From Pseudogymnoascus destructans (Eukaryota; Ascomycota; Leotiomycetes; Thelebolales; Thelebolaceae), in NCBI RefSeq assembly GCF_001641265.1, contig NW_020167526.1:868001-932000 (forward strand): a stretch of DNA of 64,000 bases. Reading direction: 5' to 3'. The position numbers and the translations under genes were made by a program. Positions 11,601-22,781 of this stretch are shown here, one piece after another. The notes under the pieces are model-generated. The model was not told the DNA's origin, did not search any database, and worked only from the letters and a program-made list of their open reading frames with translations. The stretch's first letter is position 1. Each line of letters opens with the position of its first letter.

Positions 11601-13011
11601 CCAATGAAGCCCTTGCCCAAACCGTCCCAGGCCTTGAAAAGAGAGTCATATCTCGTCTTCTCATCCTTGGTCACAGCCCATGGAATAACAGCATTTCCAG
11701 ACAAGCCAGCGGTAGTGAAGTTGCCTTGCTCGCGGCCTTGCTGAGGCATCATGCGAGCTTGTAGCGCATCGATGTTGGGAAGTCCCGTAGCCGGGGCGTT
11801 TACCAATCCCCACTGGCCGGGAACTCCTGTGGGCTGAGCGTTGAGGGGCGCTACCATGCCTCCCATCCCACCACCAGGAGGCATTAAACCGCCGCCCGGT
11901 CCATACCCAGTTGGCATAGGAGGCATTGGTGGCCGTGGTCCAGTGTAGCCAGTAGCCTGCGGGTTGGTCGCATTTTGAAAGTTATTTTGCAGCTGACCAC
12001 CAAACCCAATTGGCTGCGGCTGGAACCCTCCTTGGAAGCCAGTTTGTTGCGGCTGCTGAAATCCGGTCATTTGTGCTGTAAGTAGCTGGGAGTTCGATGC
12101 CATTGGTTGCGGCTGCTGGATCGTAGGGGGGGACGCAGTTGAAGTGCGAGTATTAAAGTCGGGAACGTTTGTTCTTGGCTGAGGCGCATCGTCCGCGACG
12201 CCGAAGTTTATGAGATCGACCATGCTTGAAACTTCATTTCTAATATGCTCTGGGAGCGTCGGCGGTAACTGCTTGCCGATGAGTTTTAAATTACATAGAT
12301 ACATGGCCAATGCGAATTCGGGGAACAATAAGTGTCCTGATCTTGTCGTATCTGCAAGAGTCCTGTTGATGTTAACCGGTGCCAATCTGACAGCAAGACC
12401 TATCCGTACCATATTTGGGACAGAGAGTCTCCGTCTAAGTTTGATCGTAATAATATATCCCTAGACTTATCTCCTGAGAGGGCCTGATCATCCCCCGCAG
12501 CAGACTTGAAGAGAGTTTCAAATTGCGCCTGGTCTTTAGCGGTAATGAATGACAGTCGTATGCTCGGTATCTTTGTCGACTTGGGTTGTGGTTGTCTTCT
12601 GCCCTTCGGTTTCGAATCTCCCGTTTGGAAGGAAGCTGCCATCTGGCTAAACCCAGTCGGCTGGGGCTGGACTGGTGCTTGTGGCTGCTGCTGTTGCTGC
12701 TGCTGTTGCTGCTGAGGTTGCTGCATTGGCATCGGCGGAGCTCCAAAGTCTTGCTGGCCATATTGAGGCTGGCTGCCTGGGAAGCCAGTGTAATGGGATT
12801 GCAACGGCGCAGGCTGCTGGAAACCGGCCGGCTGAGGTTGAAAGCCCGTAGGCTGCGGGTTCATCGAAACCCCCCCCGTTTGGGCATTCTGTTGCTGAGG
12901 AAAGCTATTTGGTTGTTGATTCTGGTTATAGGAGTTGAACTGCTGCTGCTGCGGCGGGCCAGTAGGGCGGCCGGCATTTCCGCCCAGGTACGAGTTGGAG
13001 CCCGAAAACAT
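8651..13011 (-). CDS. pan1: Pan1, actin cytoskeleton-regulatory / endocytic scaffold
   Basis: Pan1 couples early endocytic coat proteins to Arp2/3-driven actin assembly. Three exons (13011-12410, 12362-9819, 9773-8651) encode 1422 residues, close to other fungal Pan1 proteins. The order is: a Gln-rich N terminus with repeated QPTGF motifs; EH domain 1 (about 148-245, including [13 protein letters not shown]); a second QPTGF-rich linker; EH domain 2 (about 425-515, [19 protein letters not shown]); a long charged coiled coil; an Ala/Lys/Glu-rich KERE region; polyproline blocks ([14 protein letters not shown]); and a C-terminal WH2-like segment ([17 protein letters not shown], about 1390-1408) that should bind actin. 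Intron 1 splits the Trp codon of QIW in EH1. A CAG/CTG-type poly-Gln tract lies at about 12680-12715. Confidence 0.93.
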
Positions 13012-13594
13012 TGCGATATGAAGGAAAAAATGCTAAAATGGGATACAAAACGAAAGCTGATACAAAAGGTTGAGATGTGAGTCCCAACTACAAGTTTTGA
13101 TGCGGCGGCCTACGTCGCTGACGACAATAGTTACCCAGTTGGGTTCCTAAGACGGAGGCAAGTTCCGCCGCCGCAAATTAGCCAACCCAGCCACTGCCCC
13201 GCCCTGGAGGAGTCGGTTTATGCACTCTTGGGCATCAATTGTTATCAGGACAGGTTGGTCGCAATGTAATGGGGTAAATATATTTGGAGTCGTTTTACAT
13301 TATCATTTTTAAACCAATTCATAACTTTCCATTTCCACCAGTCCATGGCACCGACTCGCATTTACGTAGCTAAATGATCATCGCCTTTTAAGTGTCCCAA
13401 TACCTCCTTCTATTTGATTGCCATCATGAAACCCATGTTTCTCTTCATGCTAAATCGCTGGACATCTTTTAGCTATATCTAGATGGCATAAACAGTATAG
13501 TCCAAATACTGCGCCCATACTTTTGGGCTATTTGTGGTCGTCGCATCATACGTATCATACATGCCAATAAAAATATTTAGATGGCATTTCATAC
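13012..13594. other. intergenic between pan1 and the sphingolipid methyltransferase
   Basis: Pan1 promoter side plus the 3' flank of the next gene. No gene, repeat or RNA recognised. Confidence 0.4.
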
Positions 13595-15336
13595 TTAGGC
13601 CTTGACACCATTGGCAGCAGCATTGGCCTTAATGTCTGCGCGGCCCTTGGCAAGAGCCGCAGTGAGAGCAAACTGGGTCGAAATGCCCTCCACACGGTGG
13701 GTCGAGTTGATGTTCTTGACCAGGGTGAGTTGGTAGCAGGTAGCACCTCCATCACGGGAGATGATGGTGGAGTAAGCAAGGAAGAACTCCCAGATCTAAA
13801 TGGTTTATTAGTTGTTATTCTGTACACAGTGCAATATGACTTACCTTGAACCATCTGCTGCCGTACTTGGCCTCAACCTTGGAACGGTTTCCGAGCCAGT
13901 TCCTGTACCATCTCCACAGGGTCGCGGAGTAGTGGACACCAACGGTGTCGACAGACTTGACTTCAAAGCCGGCGCCCTCGAGGTTATCGACGAAGAATCC
14001 AAGCGGGGTAGAAGCATCAGCGCCTGGGAAGACGTATCTGTTCATGAAGAGACCCCACATAAGATCCTCGTACTGCCACGACTTGCGAAGTCCGGCAATT
14101 TGCAAGAAGAAAACTCCATCGTCATCAAGCATGTCATTAACTTGTCTCAAGAAAGACTTGAAGTGGCGAACACCGACGTGCTCAGCCATCTCGAGACAGG
14201 TGATCTTGTGGTACTTGCCCTCTGGAACAGGGATATCGCGGTAGTCCATGCAGAGGATTCTGCTTTGCTCTTCGGTGATACCAGCCTTGCGAAGACCGTT
14301 GTTTCCCCAAGCAGTTTGGTTACGGCCAAGAGTGATACCAGTTACTTGAGCGCCAAAGTTGACACTGGCAAACTTGGCCAGAGTTCCCCAGCCGCATCCA
14401 ATATCAAGCATGCGCTCGTCCTTTTGAAGGTCAATCTTCTCGCAAACGATGGCAAGCTTGTTATCTTGGAGCTCCTCAAGGGTCTCCTCCTTGGTGATGT
14501 CGGAAATAATGCCAGAGGTGTAAATCATACGTGGGCCAAGGAACCATCCGTAGAAATCATCGCCTCTGTCATAGTGATCTCTGACTTGCTCCTCATCTGA
14601 AAAATATTAGTATATAGTATTACAGAAGTAGGAGCGCATAAACGAACCCTGCGAGCGAGTGTGCATAATGACCTCCGGTGCGAACTGGAAGAAGATGAAC
14701 TTGAACAGGCTGATGGTGAAAGTGAAGCTGGCCCAGTCGGCACGGTACTCGAGGACCTCGAGGCAGTCACCGTTGAACTCGACATCGCCCTCAAAGTACA
14801 TGTTGTGGAAAGTCTCAATGGGGATCTTTGTCCTCCCACGGTACTTGAGCTTATCGGCATCGTTCTTGAAGGTGAGGTAGTGCTCGATCGGGCGACCCGG
14901 CAGTCTCACTTTCTCATTTTTGCGAGGGCCGAGGGTCGAGTTGAGGTACCAGAAGGAAATCAGGAGCGGGATCGAGGTGAAAAGGCCGAAAAAAATCGTC
15001 GTCTTCAGACCGCCACCGACTTTCCAGGCCGTGTATGCGGGCACAATGAACAGCAGTGAGAACAGGGCGATGTTGGAAAAGCTTCCAGATCCAGGCCCGT
15101 CAGCAGGGAGAGGGGCATTCTTGATCGCAGGATACTACAATTTTGCAGTTAGTATGGCTCAACAAATACGCTCTGCAAACCAAGCTTCAGGAGAGCTCCT
15201 GGTGTGGTAGACTTACAGCCGTGGTTTTGACACCGCATTCCTCGAACTTCTCAAAGGTTGGTGTATGAACCTTTGGAGTTTCTATAAACTCAAAGTCGCT
15301 CTCGGAGCCATTGGCGCTTTTGGTTTCGGACGCCAT
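13595..15336 (-). CDS. sphingolipid C9-methyltransferase
   Basis: S-adenosylmethionine-dependent enzyme that adds the C9 methyl branch to the sphingoid base of fungal glucosylceramides at the ER. Four exons (15336-15217, 15134-14648, 14596-13845, 13795-13595) give 519 residues. After a soluble N terminus come two membrane segments (near YTAWKVGG and IFFGLFTSIPLLISFWYL), as known for this family. The cyclopropane-synthase-like methyltransferase core follows, with the SAM motif LDIGCGWGTLAKFA near residue 265, GITLGRNQ, and CLEMAEHVGVRHF. The C terminus (HRVEGISTQFALTAALAKG) is also family-like. Intron 2 has a GTTCGT donor, and the joined codon gives DEEQVRDHYDRGDDFYGWFL, which is conserved. 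Fungal genomes often carry two paralogues; I cannot tell which this is. Confidence 0.92.
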
Positions 15337-16233
15337 GATGCCTTGTGAATCCCAAGTTGTTCCACAGAGGGGGAGGAAAGGTGACGGGAAATATATGGGA
15401 TCGTGGACAGCTTGACAGGGTAACTAGCGAATGAGAGGGATAGGGATAGGAGGGGAATATACAGTTGGGGGTCATTAGCGGTCAGGGCTTGGAGCTCAAG
15501 AGGGTTTAGCGTGATGCCAAGGGCGGCCTTAGACCATGGGCCAAACTAAGGAGCCAAAAAAGGTCGAGAGAGAGCTAGGGGGTTTCACATGAACCTGCCA
15601 ATCAAATCAAGTGCAACAACCAACAATTTATCGTCAGCATCAATGACATGTGCTCGACCAGCTTTTTACGCCTCTACCACCGCCGCGCGTTTGAGTGATA
15701 TCACGTGGTATTGGTATGGTGAATGTTGACTGTACTGTACAGACTACTATATATAAGTTGTACTCGACAGATCTCATCATCAGTTCGACCTACCGCAATT
15801 GCACTCCAACATTCTGTGGCGCCAAGCAAGCAGATCCCCCTCGCTTTTGGCAGTGTTGAGGACTGTGTCTCGTTGACTTGCATAATACAGCCTGCATAAG
15901 TTAAGCTATTCAGGGGCTGTCCACCATGTCTCCACTTCACCGATAGAGATAGCATACGGGGTTCGGGGAATTGATACATACAGTGAGATCTGCTCAGCCT
16001 CCCCCGCAGTTTCGATCGTCTCCTGGTGAGTTCGTTTAAACGCCCCTGGGAGGAGTAGCAATAGAACACCCTCACCCGTCCAAACATATGAGACCGTCCT
16101 TTATCTACAACGCCTGCTATCAAGATCCAAATTCCAAGGTTGCAATATCAAATGCAAATTCCAAATCAAGTCGCTGAAATCGGCATAACCGGCCACGATT
16201 CGGCGCCAGCATAAAACCTAACCTTTACAATAT
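15337..16233. other. intergenic, promoter of the C9-methyltransferase
   Basis: About 0.9 kb without a gene. A CACGTG E-box sits at 15702-15707, some 370 bp upstream of the methyltransferase start. The 140-residue open frame on the minus strand has no domain-like composition and I do not treat it as coding. Confidence 0.4.
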
Positions 16234-17699
16234 CTACTCCATAAGAAATTCATCCAGCCAATGCCGCAGCACCACAAATCCCTCACTAAAGCCTTCCTTA
16301 TCCCTTCGTACAATAATCGCAGCATGGCTATGTCGCTGCTTGTGAATATGCACAAAATACTTCCGCCAGCCCACACTATCCAGATTCCGGATGATAGTAA
16401 ACTGCTCGGGGGCAAGGGCCAGAGTCGGCATCTCTTTGGGCGATGCGTCAGTACTCGGGTTGCCTGCTGTTGAAACCTTTGTGGTCGAACGAGACGGCTT
16501 CTCTGCGGCTTCATTCCCCATTAACGGTCGTCCGCTGGCCTCGGACTCATCCTCTGACGATCCAGCAGTGCTAGGGGTGGCGGAGAGGTACTGTTGGGTT
16601 TGAGCATTATTGAGGTTCCCATATGCATCTTCGACTGCCTCGCGGATGTCCAGCAGGAAGGGTGTCCGGTAGCTACTAGGGTCGATCCCAGCTTTGCCGG
16701 ATTCATGCAGCCGTATCCTGCTGTTACTCAGTACCGTCTGGATGCCAGCGTAGGTGAGAAACGCGAGCGTGCCGATTGGGATGACTATTGTCAGGAGGGC
16801 GAAAATATGGAGGTTGCCGAAGAAAAAGGATGCGTCATGCTTGAGTTTGGAATAAAATGTTAGGATTTTGTTTTCCTTGGGCGAAAACGGCCGCGTTGGA
16901 TCCAGAATCACCTCCTCGTATCCATCAAGGTACCCCACATCAACGGCCCTCAGGTCCACGAAAGGATCGATTTTGGAGATTCCAGTGGTGTAGAACGGTG
17001 CGGTTCTATCGTTGGTAATATTTGCATACAAGGAATGCCTTTTGAACCTCCGCAGTCCCGTAATGAAGATGGAATTTGGATCCGCCATAACCTCCAGTAT
17101 GGGCCGGCCAGTCTCGCGGAAGTTGTCGACCATGAATAGTTGCGTCCCGGACATGGACAGCATTTGTGGCCCGAGCACATTAAAGATCTGACTTATCACA
17201 GCCCGGTTGGGAGATCTTACCCCGAGGTGGGGTGTTGCTATGGTGGTAAAGTTCTGACAGCTTAGTTAGCATGCTCGACGTCCTAAATTTGTAAGATTCT
17301 GGGAATTACAATTGCTTCAATGTCGTCGAAGAGGCCTCGGGATTCCAAGAGTCCAACGGTATACCGCGCTACGAGGCCGCCCAAGGAGTATCCGACCATG
17401 CTTAACTTCTTGACTCTCTGGCCGCTTTCCGAAAGCCGCTTCAGCTCCTCTTCAATCTCTTGACACACACGCTGCCCTCCAAGCTCAATGCCATCGTAGG
17501 TGAAGCTTCCGCTATTCCGCTTGGAGACCAGTATGTGGAGCTCGTCCTCGCTGTATTTCTCACGGAGCACCTTGGCGACGTTTTTGAGATGGTTGGGATT
17601 GCCCCAGAGGCTGTTGCAGCGGTTATGAGTTAGAATTGCCTTTACACAGCTTGTAGAAGAAGCGTACCCATGAACGAGGACACAGAGATGGTCTGCCAT
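16234..17699 (-). CDS. DUF676 serine esterase / lipase (Rog1-like)
   Basis: Alpha/beta-hydrolase of the Rog1/DUF676 family, which includes monoacylglycerol and phospholipid lipases of fungi. Three exons (17699-17668, 17610-17310, 17253-16234) encode 450 residues. Splicing restores HLCVLVHGLWGNPNHL, the oxyanion HG motif at the N terminus. The nucleophile elbow is MVGYSLGGLVARY with Ser near residue 86. ATPHLGVRSP follows the second intron. A hydrophobic stretch (IFALLTIVIPIGTLAFLTYAG) around residues 260-285 could anchor it to a membrane. The Ser/Glu-rich segment before the C terminus is probably disordered, and the end RHSHAAIIVRRDKEGFSEG is conserved-looking. The likely acid and His of the triad lie in the central part but I did not assign them. 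Confidence 0.87.
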
Positions 17700-17791
17700 G
17701 GCTGGGTTGGCAGCCAGGGCCGGCGGAAAAGTTGGTGCTTGCGGTTTGTTCTATGAGATATTTCCTTGGTTTATTGACAAAAATTATATCA

Positions 17792-17853
17792 ACTTTGGAT
17801 AACGAGTGAATATTGCAGGTGGACTTTGGATAACGAATGAATATTGCAGGTGG
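17792..17853. repeat. 31-bp tandem duplication (2 copies)
   Basis: Two adjacent copies (17792-17822 and 17823-17853) of a unit beginning ACTTTGGATAACGA and ending GAATATTGCAGGTGG. They differ by one base (G/A at unit position 15). It lies about 95 bp upstream of the lipase start codon, so it could double a promoter element. Confidence 0.85.
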
Positions 17854-18532
17854 ACATTTAAAGCGGATGCGAAAATGACGACGCTACTGATGCAACCACC
17901 TTAACTCCGACGGATGACTGGGGTTAAGATCAAGGAGGGTTGTTTAAATTCTGATATAACAATATGCGTCTATATATAAAAGTAAATCAGATATAATAAT
18001 GAAATCAATGTTATAACAACCCGGTTGTAGTTGGACTGCGTCGGTGAGATCAGATTTGTACGAGGGAGTACCTTGATATGTACTGTAAATCAACGACGCT
18101 CGCTAAACGCCAGCGACGACGACTTGCCACCGACAACTACGCCAGCCTGAGATGGAGAGGAGCTTCAATCAGGCTCAACAGTCTCCAGGCATTGTAGTGT
18201 GACTATTGAGTGAAGATGGACCTTTGATGGCTTAGCTCACTGTAACAATATCAGCTACATCCTCTCAACACCTGAGGCCCAAAGGGATCCATAATCTGCA
18301 CATGGAGAGACCCCGTATATAAAACCTCAGTAAGTCTGTCAAGATGAATAAGAAAGCCGAGAGGGAAGCCTTTCTTACTCCTTCTCACCGGCTCAGCACC
18401 CGCTTTCCTATTCCCCATCCTACCCTTCACCCCAAGTCACGTGAAGCGACATGAATTACACAGATTTCTGACCCAGCACAACAGTTCTCAGATAGCCTGA
18501 GCCTACAAGCCAGATCATACCCGTTAAAGGCA

Positions 18533-18543
18533 TATATATAAAG
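18533..18543 (+). promoter_or_regulatory. TATA-like box of rex3
   Basis: TATATATAAAG lies about 65 bp upstream of the rex3 start codon and is followed by a pyrimidine-rich leader. Position and sequence fit a core TATA element. It is inferred, not demonstrated. Confidence 0.4.
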
Positions 18544-18605
18544 AGTCAACCTATGCCTTTGTTCTGCTTCTTACACGCCAAGTCTCGCCTTTCCCATCGG
18601 CGACC

Positions 18606-20693
18606 ATGTTCACCTCAAAGGGCCTCTTCTCCAAGATAGACTGCCCCTACAGCGATCGCTGCTTGTTGCCAAAATGCCTCTTCGCACATCACAAACCACC
18701 AGCTATGAAGCCAGCGGAAAATATGCCAGCTGTGCCATCCCCAAAGCTACCATCAGAGAAGCAGGCCATCGCAGTGGCTGCTGAAGATGGACAGCGAAAA
18801 CGAAGGAAGATAGGCCACGGAGATGTCGTGGAAACCAAGAGCTCTACTGCAAAGACAGAAGTCAAGCTGGCAGTGAAGGAGTCGAGCTCTAAATCTTCAG
18901 AAAAGCGCCCAATATCTCCACCACCTCCTCGCCGTACCAGTAGTCTCGCTCCTGGAAAGAAACCAGAAGAAATGTCCAAGACGGAACCAAAGGTCCCAGT
19001 CACTACAAAACCAGCTTTGAAAGCTGCTCCATCGGTCCCGAAACCAACGAAATCAGAGGCCCTAAACCCGCGCCTCCTGAAACACTCCCCAGCAACCCAC
19101 GATCTCCGGACCAAACTCGTCAAGCTGCTCCATGACCAACTCGTCCGGCTCAACACCGAGCTTGCCAAAGAATCCCCCTCGGAGAAACCCCTCATCCTCA
19201 CCACCCAGGAACTCATCACCATGGCCCTCGACATCGAAGAACAAGCCGCCAAAGACAAACCAGCCATCCACTCCAGCATCGTCAAGAACACCATAGTCCG
19301 GTACAAAAAAATGCCCCTCGCCGACTGGAAATCCGCGCGCCAAACCTCCATCGACGCCCAAGCCGCCGCATCCGCCCTAACCCCATCTACTAAACCCCCT
19401 CTCACGGCCCTAGCCCCAAAACCCCTAGCAACCGGCCTCCCCCCCCACCTCGAGCTCTCCCTCCTCCTCAAACTCCTCACCCCCCTCACCTCCCTCTCCG
19501 CACACGGCTACGTCAACTCCATCCCCTCCGCAGACTCCATCGCCACGGCCCAATCCGGGCTTGCCGCCGCTCAAGGCTGGGAAGTCTGCGATAGATGTAA
19601 GTCCCGTTTCCAAGTCTTCGCGGGCCGGCGAGAGTCAGACGGTCTCCTCACCTCGGGGGGTGCGTGTACGTATCACTGGGGAAAACCTTTCTTTCCCTCG
19701 CGCGCGGCGACGGATGTTAAGGGGTCGAAGCGCGAGAAGAGGTATCGGTGTTGTGGGCAGGCTATTGGGGATTCAGCCGGTTGCACCAAAGCAGCGACAC
19801 ACGTCTTTAAGGTCACTGAAGTTAAGCGCCTCGCTGCGCTGTTTAATTTCATCACCACACCCGAGAACGACCTCGCGGATGACGATGAACCGGTTTGCAT
19901 CGATGGCGAAATGGGACACACAGTCCACGGCCTCGAACTCATCCGCCTAACCGCCACATCCTGGCCCACCGGCACCCCCCTCCTCGACATCCTCGTGCGT
20001 CCCCTCGGCGAGGTCCTAGACCTCAACACGCGCTGGTCCGGCGTCTCCGCCTCGCAACTCACTAACGCCCCCTCCCTCCCCTCCCCACTGGATCTTCCCT
20101 CCCCCAGCGATGCCGAAAAACTCAAAGGTACGAAAAGACTCCACGTCGTCGAGTCCCCTGAGGCTGCGAGGGAGCTGCTACTCCTGTTTTTGACGCCGAG
20201 GACGCCGGTTATTGGACACGGGCTGGAGAATGATTTGAATGCTGTCCGGCTCATTCACCCAACAGTCATAGATACGGCACTGCTATTTCCACACCAAGCG
20301 GGGCTACCATACCGGCATGCATTGCGTACGCTCGTCTCCCTGCATTTGGGGAGGACTATACAGGCTGGTGGGGGGATCGTAGCTGCTCCAGCTACAGCAG
20401 CTGCTGGCTCTACCTCCACACCTGCGGAAGAAGGCGCCGTAGCCCCAGGTCACGACAGCAAAGAAGACGCCAACGCCGCCGGGGACCTCGTCCGCTGGTC
20501 CGTCGGCCGCGAATGGGAGAAGATGAAGCGGGTTGGCTGGACGCTGGTAGATGAAAAATTAGTCCCGCCGGAGCGGATTAGTGAGGCGTTTTTGGAGGAT
20601 CAGTTTGTGAAGGTTGGGGAGAAGGGGAAGGTTACGGATAAGAGAAGGAGAGGGGAGGAGGATGTGGAGGAGGAGGGAGAGGTTGTTGAGTGA
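18606..20693 (+). CDS. rex3: RNA exonuclease 3 (DEDDh 3'-5' exonuclease)
   Basis: Intronless 695-residue protein. Rex3 trims 3' ends of small structured RNAs such as RNase MRP RNA in yeast. The N terminus carries a CCCH zinc finger (CPYSDRCLLPKCLFAHH; C-x5-C-x4-C-x3-H, about residues 13-29), followed by a disordered Lys/Pro/Ser linker to about residue 170. The exonuclease fold lies in the last 270 residues. ExoI is CIDGEMGHTVHGLELIRLTA with the D-x-E pair; ExoII is VIGHGLENDLNAVRLIHP; ExoIII is HDSKEDANAAGDLVRW with the catalytic His and last Asp. Most homologues read LDCEM in ExoI; here Cys is Gly, which does not touch the acidic residues. A Cys-rich strand (EKRYRCCGQAIGDSAGC) precedes the exonuclease domain. 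Confidence 0.9.
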   Translation: MFTSKGLFSKIDCPYSDRCLLPKCLFAHHKPPAMKPAENMPAVPSPKLPSEKQAIAVAAEDGQRKRRKIGHGDVVETKSSTAKTEVKLAVKESSSKSSEKRPISPPPPRRTSSLAPGKKPEEMSKTEPKVPVTTKPALKAAPSVPKPTKSEALNPRLLKHSPATHDLRTKLVKLLHDQLVRLNTELAKESPSEKPLILTTQELITMALDIEEQAAKDKPAIHSSIVKNTIVRYKKMPLADWKSARQTSIDAQAAASALTPSTKPPLTALAPKPLATGLPPHLELSLLLKLLTPLTSLSAHGYVNSIPSADSIATAQSGLAAAQGWEVCDRCKSRFQVFAGRRESDGLLTSGGACTYHWGKPFFPSRAATDVKGSKREKRYRCCGQAIGDSAGCTKAATHVFKVTEVKRLAALFNFITTPENDLADDDEPVCIDGEMGHTVHGLELIRLTATSWPTGTPLLDILVRPLGEVLDLNTRWSGVSASQLTNAPSLPSPLDLPSPSDAEKLKGTKRLHVVESPEAARELLLLFLTPRTPVIGHGLENDLNAVRLIHPTVIDTALLFPHQAGLPYRHALRTLVSLHLGRTIQAGGGIVAAPATAAAGSTSTPAEEGAVAPGHDSKEDANAAGDLVRWSVGREWEKMKRVGWTLVDEKLVPPERISEAFLEDQFVKVGEKGKVTDKRRRGEEDVEEEGEVVE

Positions 20694-21129
20694 TGGGTTG
20701 TGCACGCGATGAGGAGGGGAGGGGGAGATCGCGACTAGATGTCCTGTATCTTCGTGGCATAATAGGGGATTCCGGATCGGAGCGTAGGAATGGAACTACC
20801 GTCCAGATATGTCGCAGCATGGTCGATGCATTGCCACATATTATCCTAGACATCTCTATCCACAACGTTTATTCCCAGTAGACAAAATATCAGATCTCTG
20901 CAAAGAAATTGCAAAGAACACTTCATTCAGAGCTGTGCCTTTAATCCGGTTTTTTGCATCCAACATCTCGAGGCGAAAAAAAAAAAAAAAATTGTAATTA
21001 TTGTTTTGCTATGAGCTCGCGCTGCATTATAATCATTATTTACACATCTGTAAGACTGTTGATGCAACACCCCCCGAGATGCCTATTCCCCTCCCCCCCA
21101 TTTTTTCCCATTAAGTTTAATTATTTCCC
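20694..21129. other. convergent intergenic region, rex3 / erg12
   Basis: 3' flanks of two converging genes. It contains a 17-A run near 20978 and AT-rich sequence suited to polyadenylation on both strands. No gene seen. Confidence 0.45.
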
Positions 21130-22781
21130 CTAATTCGCATCCACCCTCCAAAACTTCCAGCTCTCCCTCTCCCCATCCTTGCCATGCACACCCACCAGCC
21201 TCTCAACGCCATCATTACCCACCGCATTCAGGAACTTCTCCTGGTCGATCTCCACACCCCCCTCATCATCCTCGTCGGTCCCGTTTTTCAGGACCGCGGG
21301 CCAGAGAACGCCAACTCCATCGCCGCCGAGGGTTGTCTCGAACTTCCCGTATCCTTCATCGTCGAGGTCTTGCTCTAGCTGACGAAGCCTCTCTTTTGAT
21401 ATATCTGGCTTCAGAAGCGTGATGGCGCACCCCCCACCGCCGGCACCAGTGAGCTTTGTCCATCCAATGCCCGCATGGTCGACCAGCTCTCGTACTCTCT
21501 CGAGTCTCGGGTGCGAAACGCCCAAGGCAACGAGCAGACCATGATTGATAGTCATCATCTTGCCCAGATGCGCCTGCCCAACCTCTTCATCATCATCGTA
21601 CTGCCCACTTGTAATCAGATTCGCCGCGCTGATGGTGACTTGATCGATCGCGTATAGGATTGCCCCGGTCACTTCGGGATGCACCTTCTTAAGATCGCCC
21701 ACCTTGGCGACCTCGGCCTTGGTGGATTTGGGCTGCTTGGTATCGACTAAGAGGAGGGGTAGCTCTGGGAAGTTCCAGAGCGGAGTGACGACTGGTGGTT
21801 TGCTGTAGTCGGAGCGCTGGAAGACGACGGCCTTTCCTTGCGTCGCAACGGTGTTGTCGACGCCTGAAGGGTTGCCGTGAATGCACATCTCGCACACGAA
21901 CGCCCATCTGTTTATTCTTTCCAATTGGAGGAGGGCTTCCGCCGCAGGTTGGTCCGGGTGAGGGCCAGAGAGTGTGCGTATCTGCAGAAGCAGAGCAGAC
22001 GACAGGCAAACAGATATCGAGGCGCTGCTTCCCAGCCCTGCTCCTATTGGTAGAGTCGAACGGAGTGTATATAGACAGCCGTTGAATGACTGCGATCCCA
22101 GCGACAGGAAAATATATAAGAATGCTGACGCCGAATTTTGGTGCACCTTGCGAACTTCATCTGGTGCCCCTGGCGAGACGTTGGCAAGATGTGGTTTCAT
22201 GGCAGCGACAAGCTCTGGGTCGAGCTCTGTCACCAGATCGTAGTAATGCTTCTTTTTGGAAGGGTGCGAAAATGTGCTCCATGGGAGATCATCGATGTCC
22301 CAGGTATGTGATAAATTGATGTCTGGGAATCGCAAAGAGATTGTTCGCCTCGATTTCGAAAGGGATGTCACGAGAAGGTATGAACGTAGAGAGATCGCAG
22401 CAGCTATAGCGGCCTGGTACGGAGTGTTAGAAAGATGTGTGTTTGCAGGAATAAGTTGAGACGAACCTTTCCATGTACCACGGCATGTTCTCCAAACACA
22501 ATAACTTTTCCAGGTGCAGAAACAATGAAAGCAGGCATCATGGGAGACGAAGCCTTGCGGCCATGTGCCGTGCGAGTCTTGGGCTTCCCTCCATCGGCAT
22601 TGATGTGTACATGTCGAACACCCTCTCCCAAGTCCTCGAGGTTGGAAGGCATATCGGAGGTAGGGGATAGCGAGGGAGTGCTGGAGGTGGGAGTAGTGAT
22701 GATGTGACTAATTGAGCTAGATCCCGAGGAGTTTCTTCGCGGTCTGGTCTCTAAATATCTGGTAGAGTGGCTGTTCATCAT
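21130..22781 (-). CDS. erg12: mevalonate kinase
   Basis: Phosphorylates mevalonate to 5-phosphomevalonate, feeding sterol and isoprenoid synthesis. Two exons (22781-22467 and 22413-21130) give 532 residues. The GHMP fold starts at [22 protein letters not shown]. The ATP-binding motif is [20 protein letters not shown], and the C-terminal motif is [15 protein letters not shown]. The substrate-site stretch [17 protein letters not shown] is present, with its Asp. The 83 or so residues before the GHMP domain are Ser/Thr/Pro-rich ([20 protein letters not shown]) and probably disordered. Translation could instead start at one of two in-frame Met codons nearer the domain (MPSNLEDL or MMPAF). The intron donor is GTTCGT. 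Confidence 0.92.

Larger units (their letters stand above)
17700..18605. promoter_or_regulatory. divergent promoter region, DUF676 lipase / rex3
   Basis: 906 bp between outward-facing genes. It holds a 31-bp tandem duplication near the lipase side (separate entry). A CACGTG E-box at 18438-18443 and a TATA-like box close to rex3 lie on the other side. No gene found. Confidence 0.5.

Noticed and set aside
13812..14600. 262-codon open frame antisense to the sphingolipid methyltransferase
   Set aside because: It overlaps the conserved exon 3 completely and has no family-like features; codon bias of the real gene explains it.
18689..19489. 266-codon minus-strand frame inside rex3
   Set aside because: Shadow of a GC-rich gene; no domain and no separate promoter.
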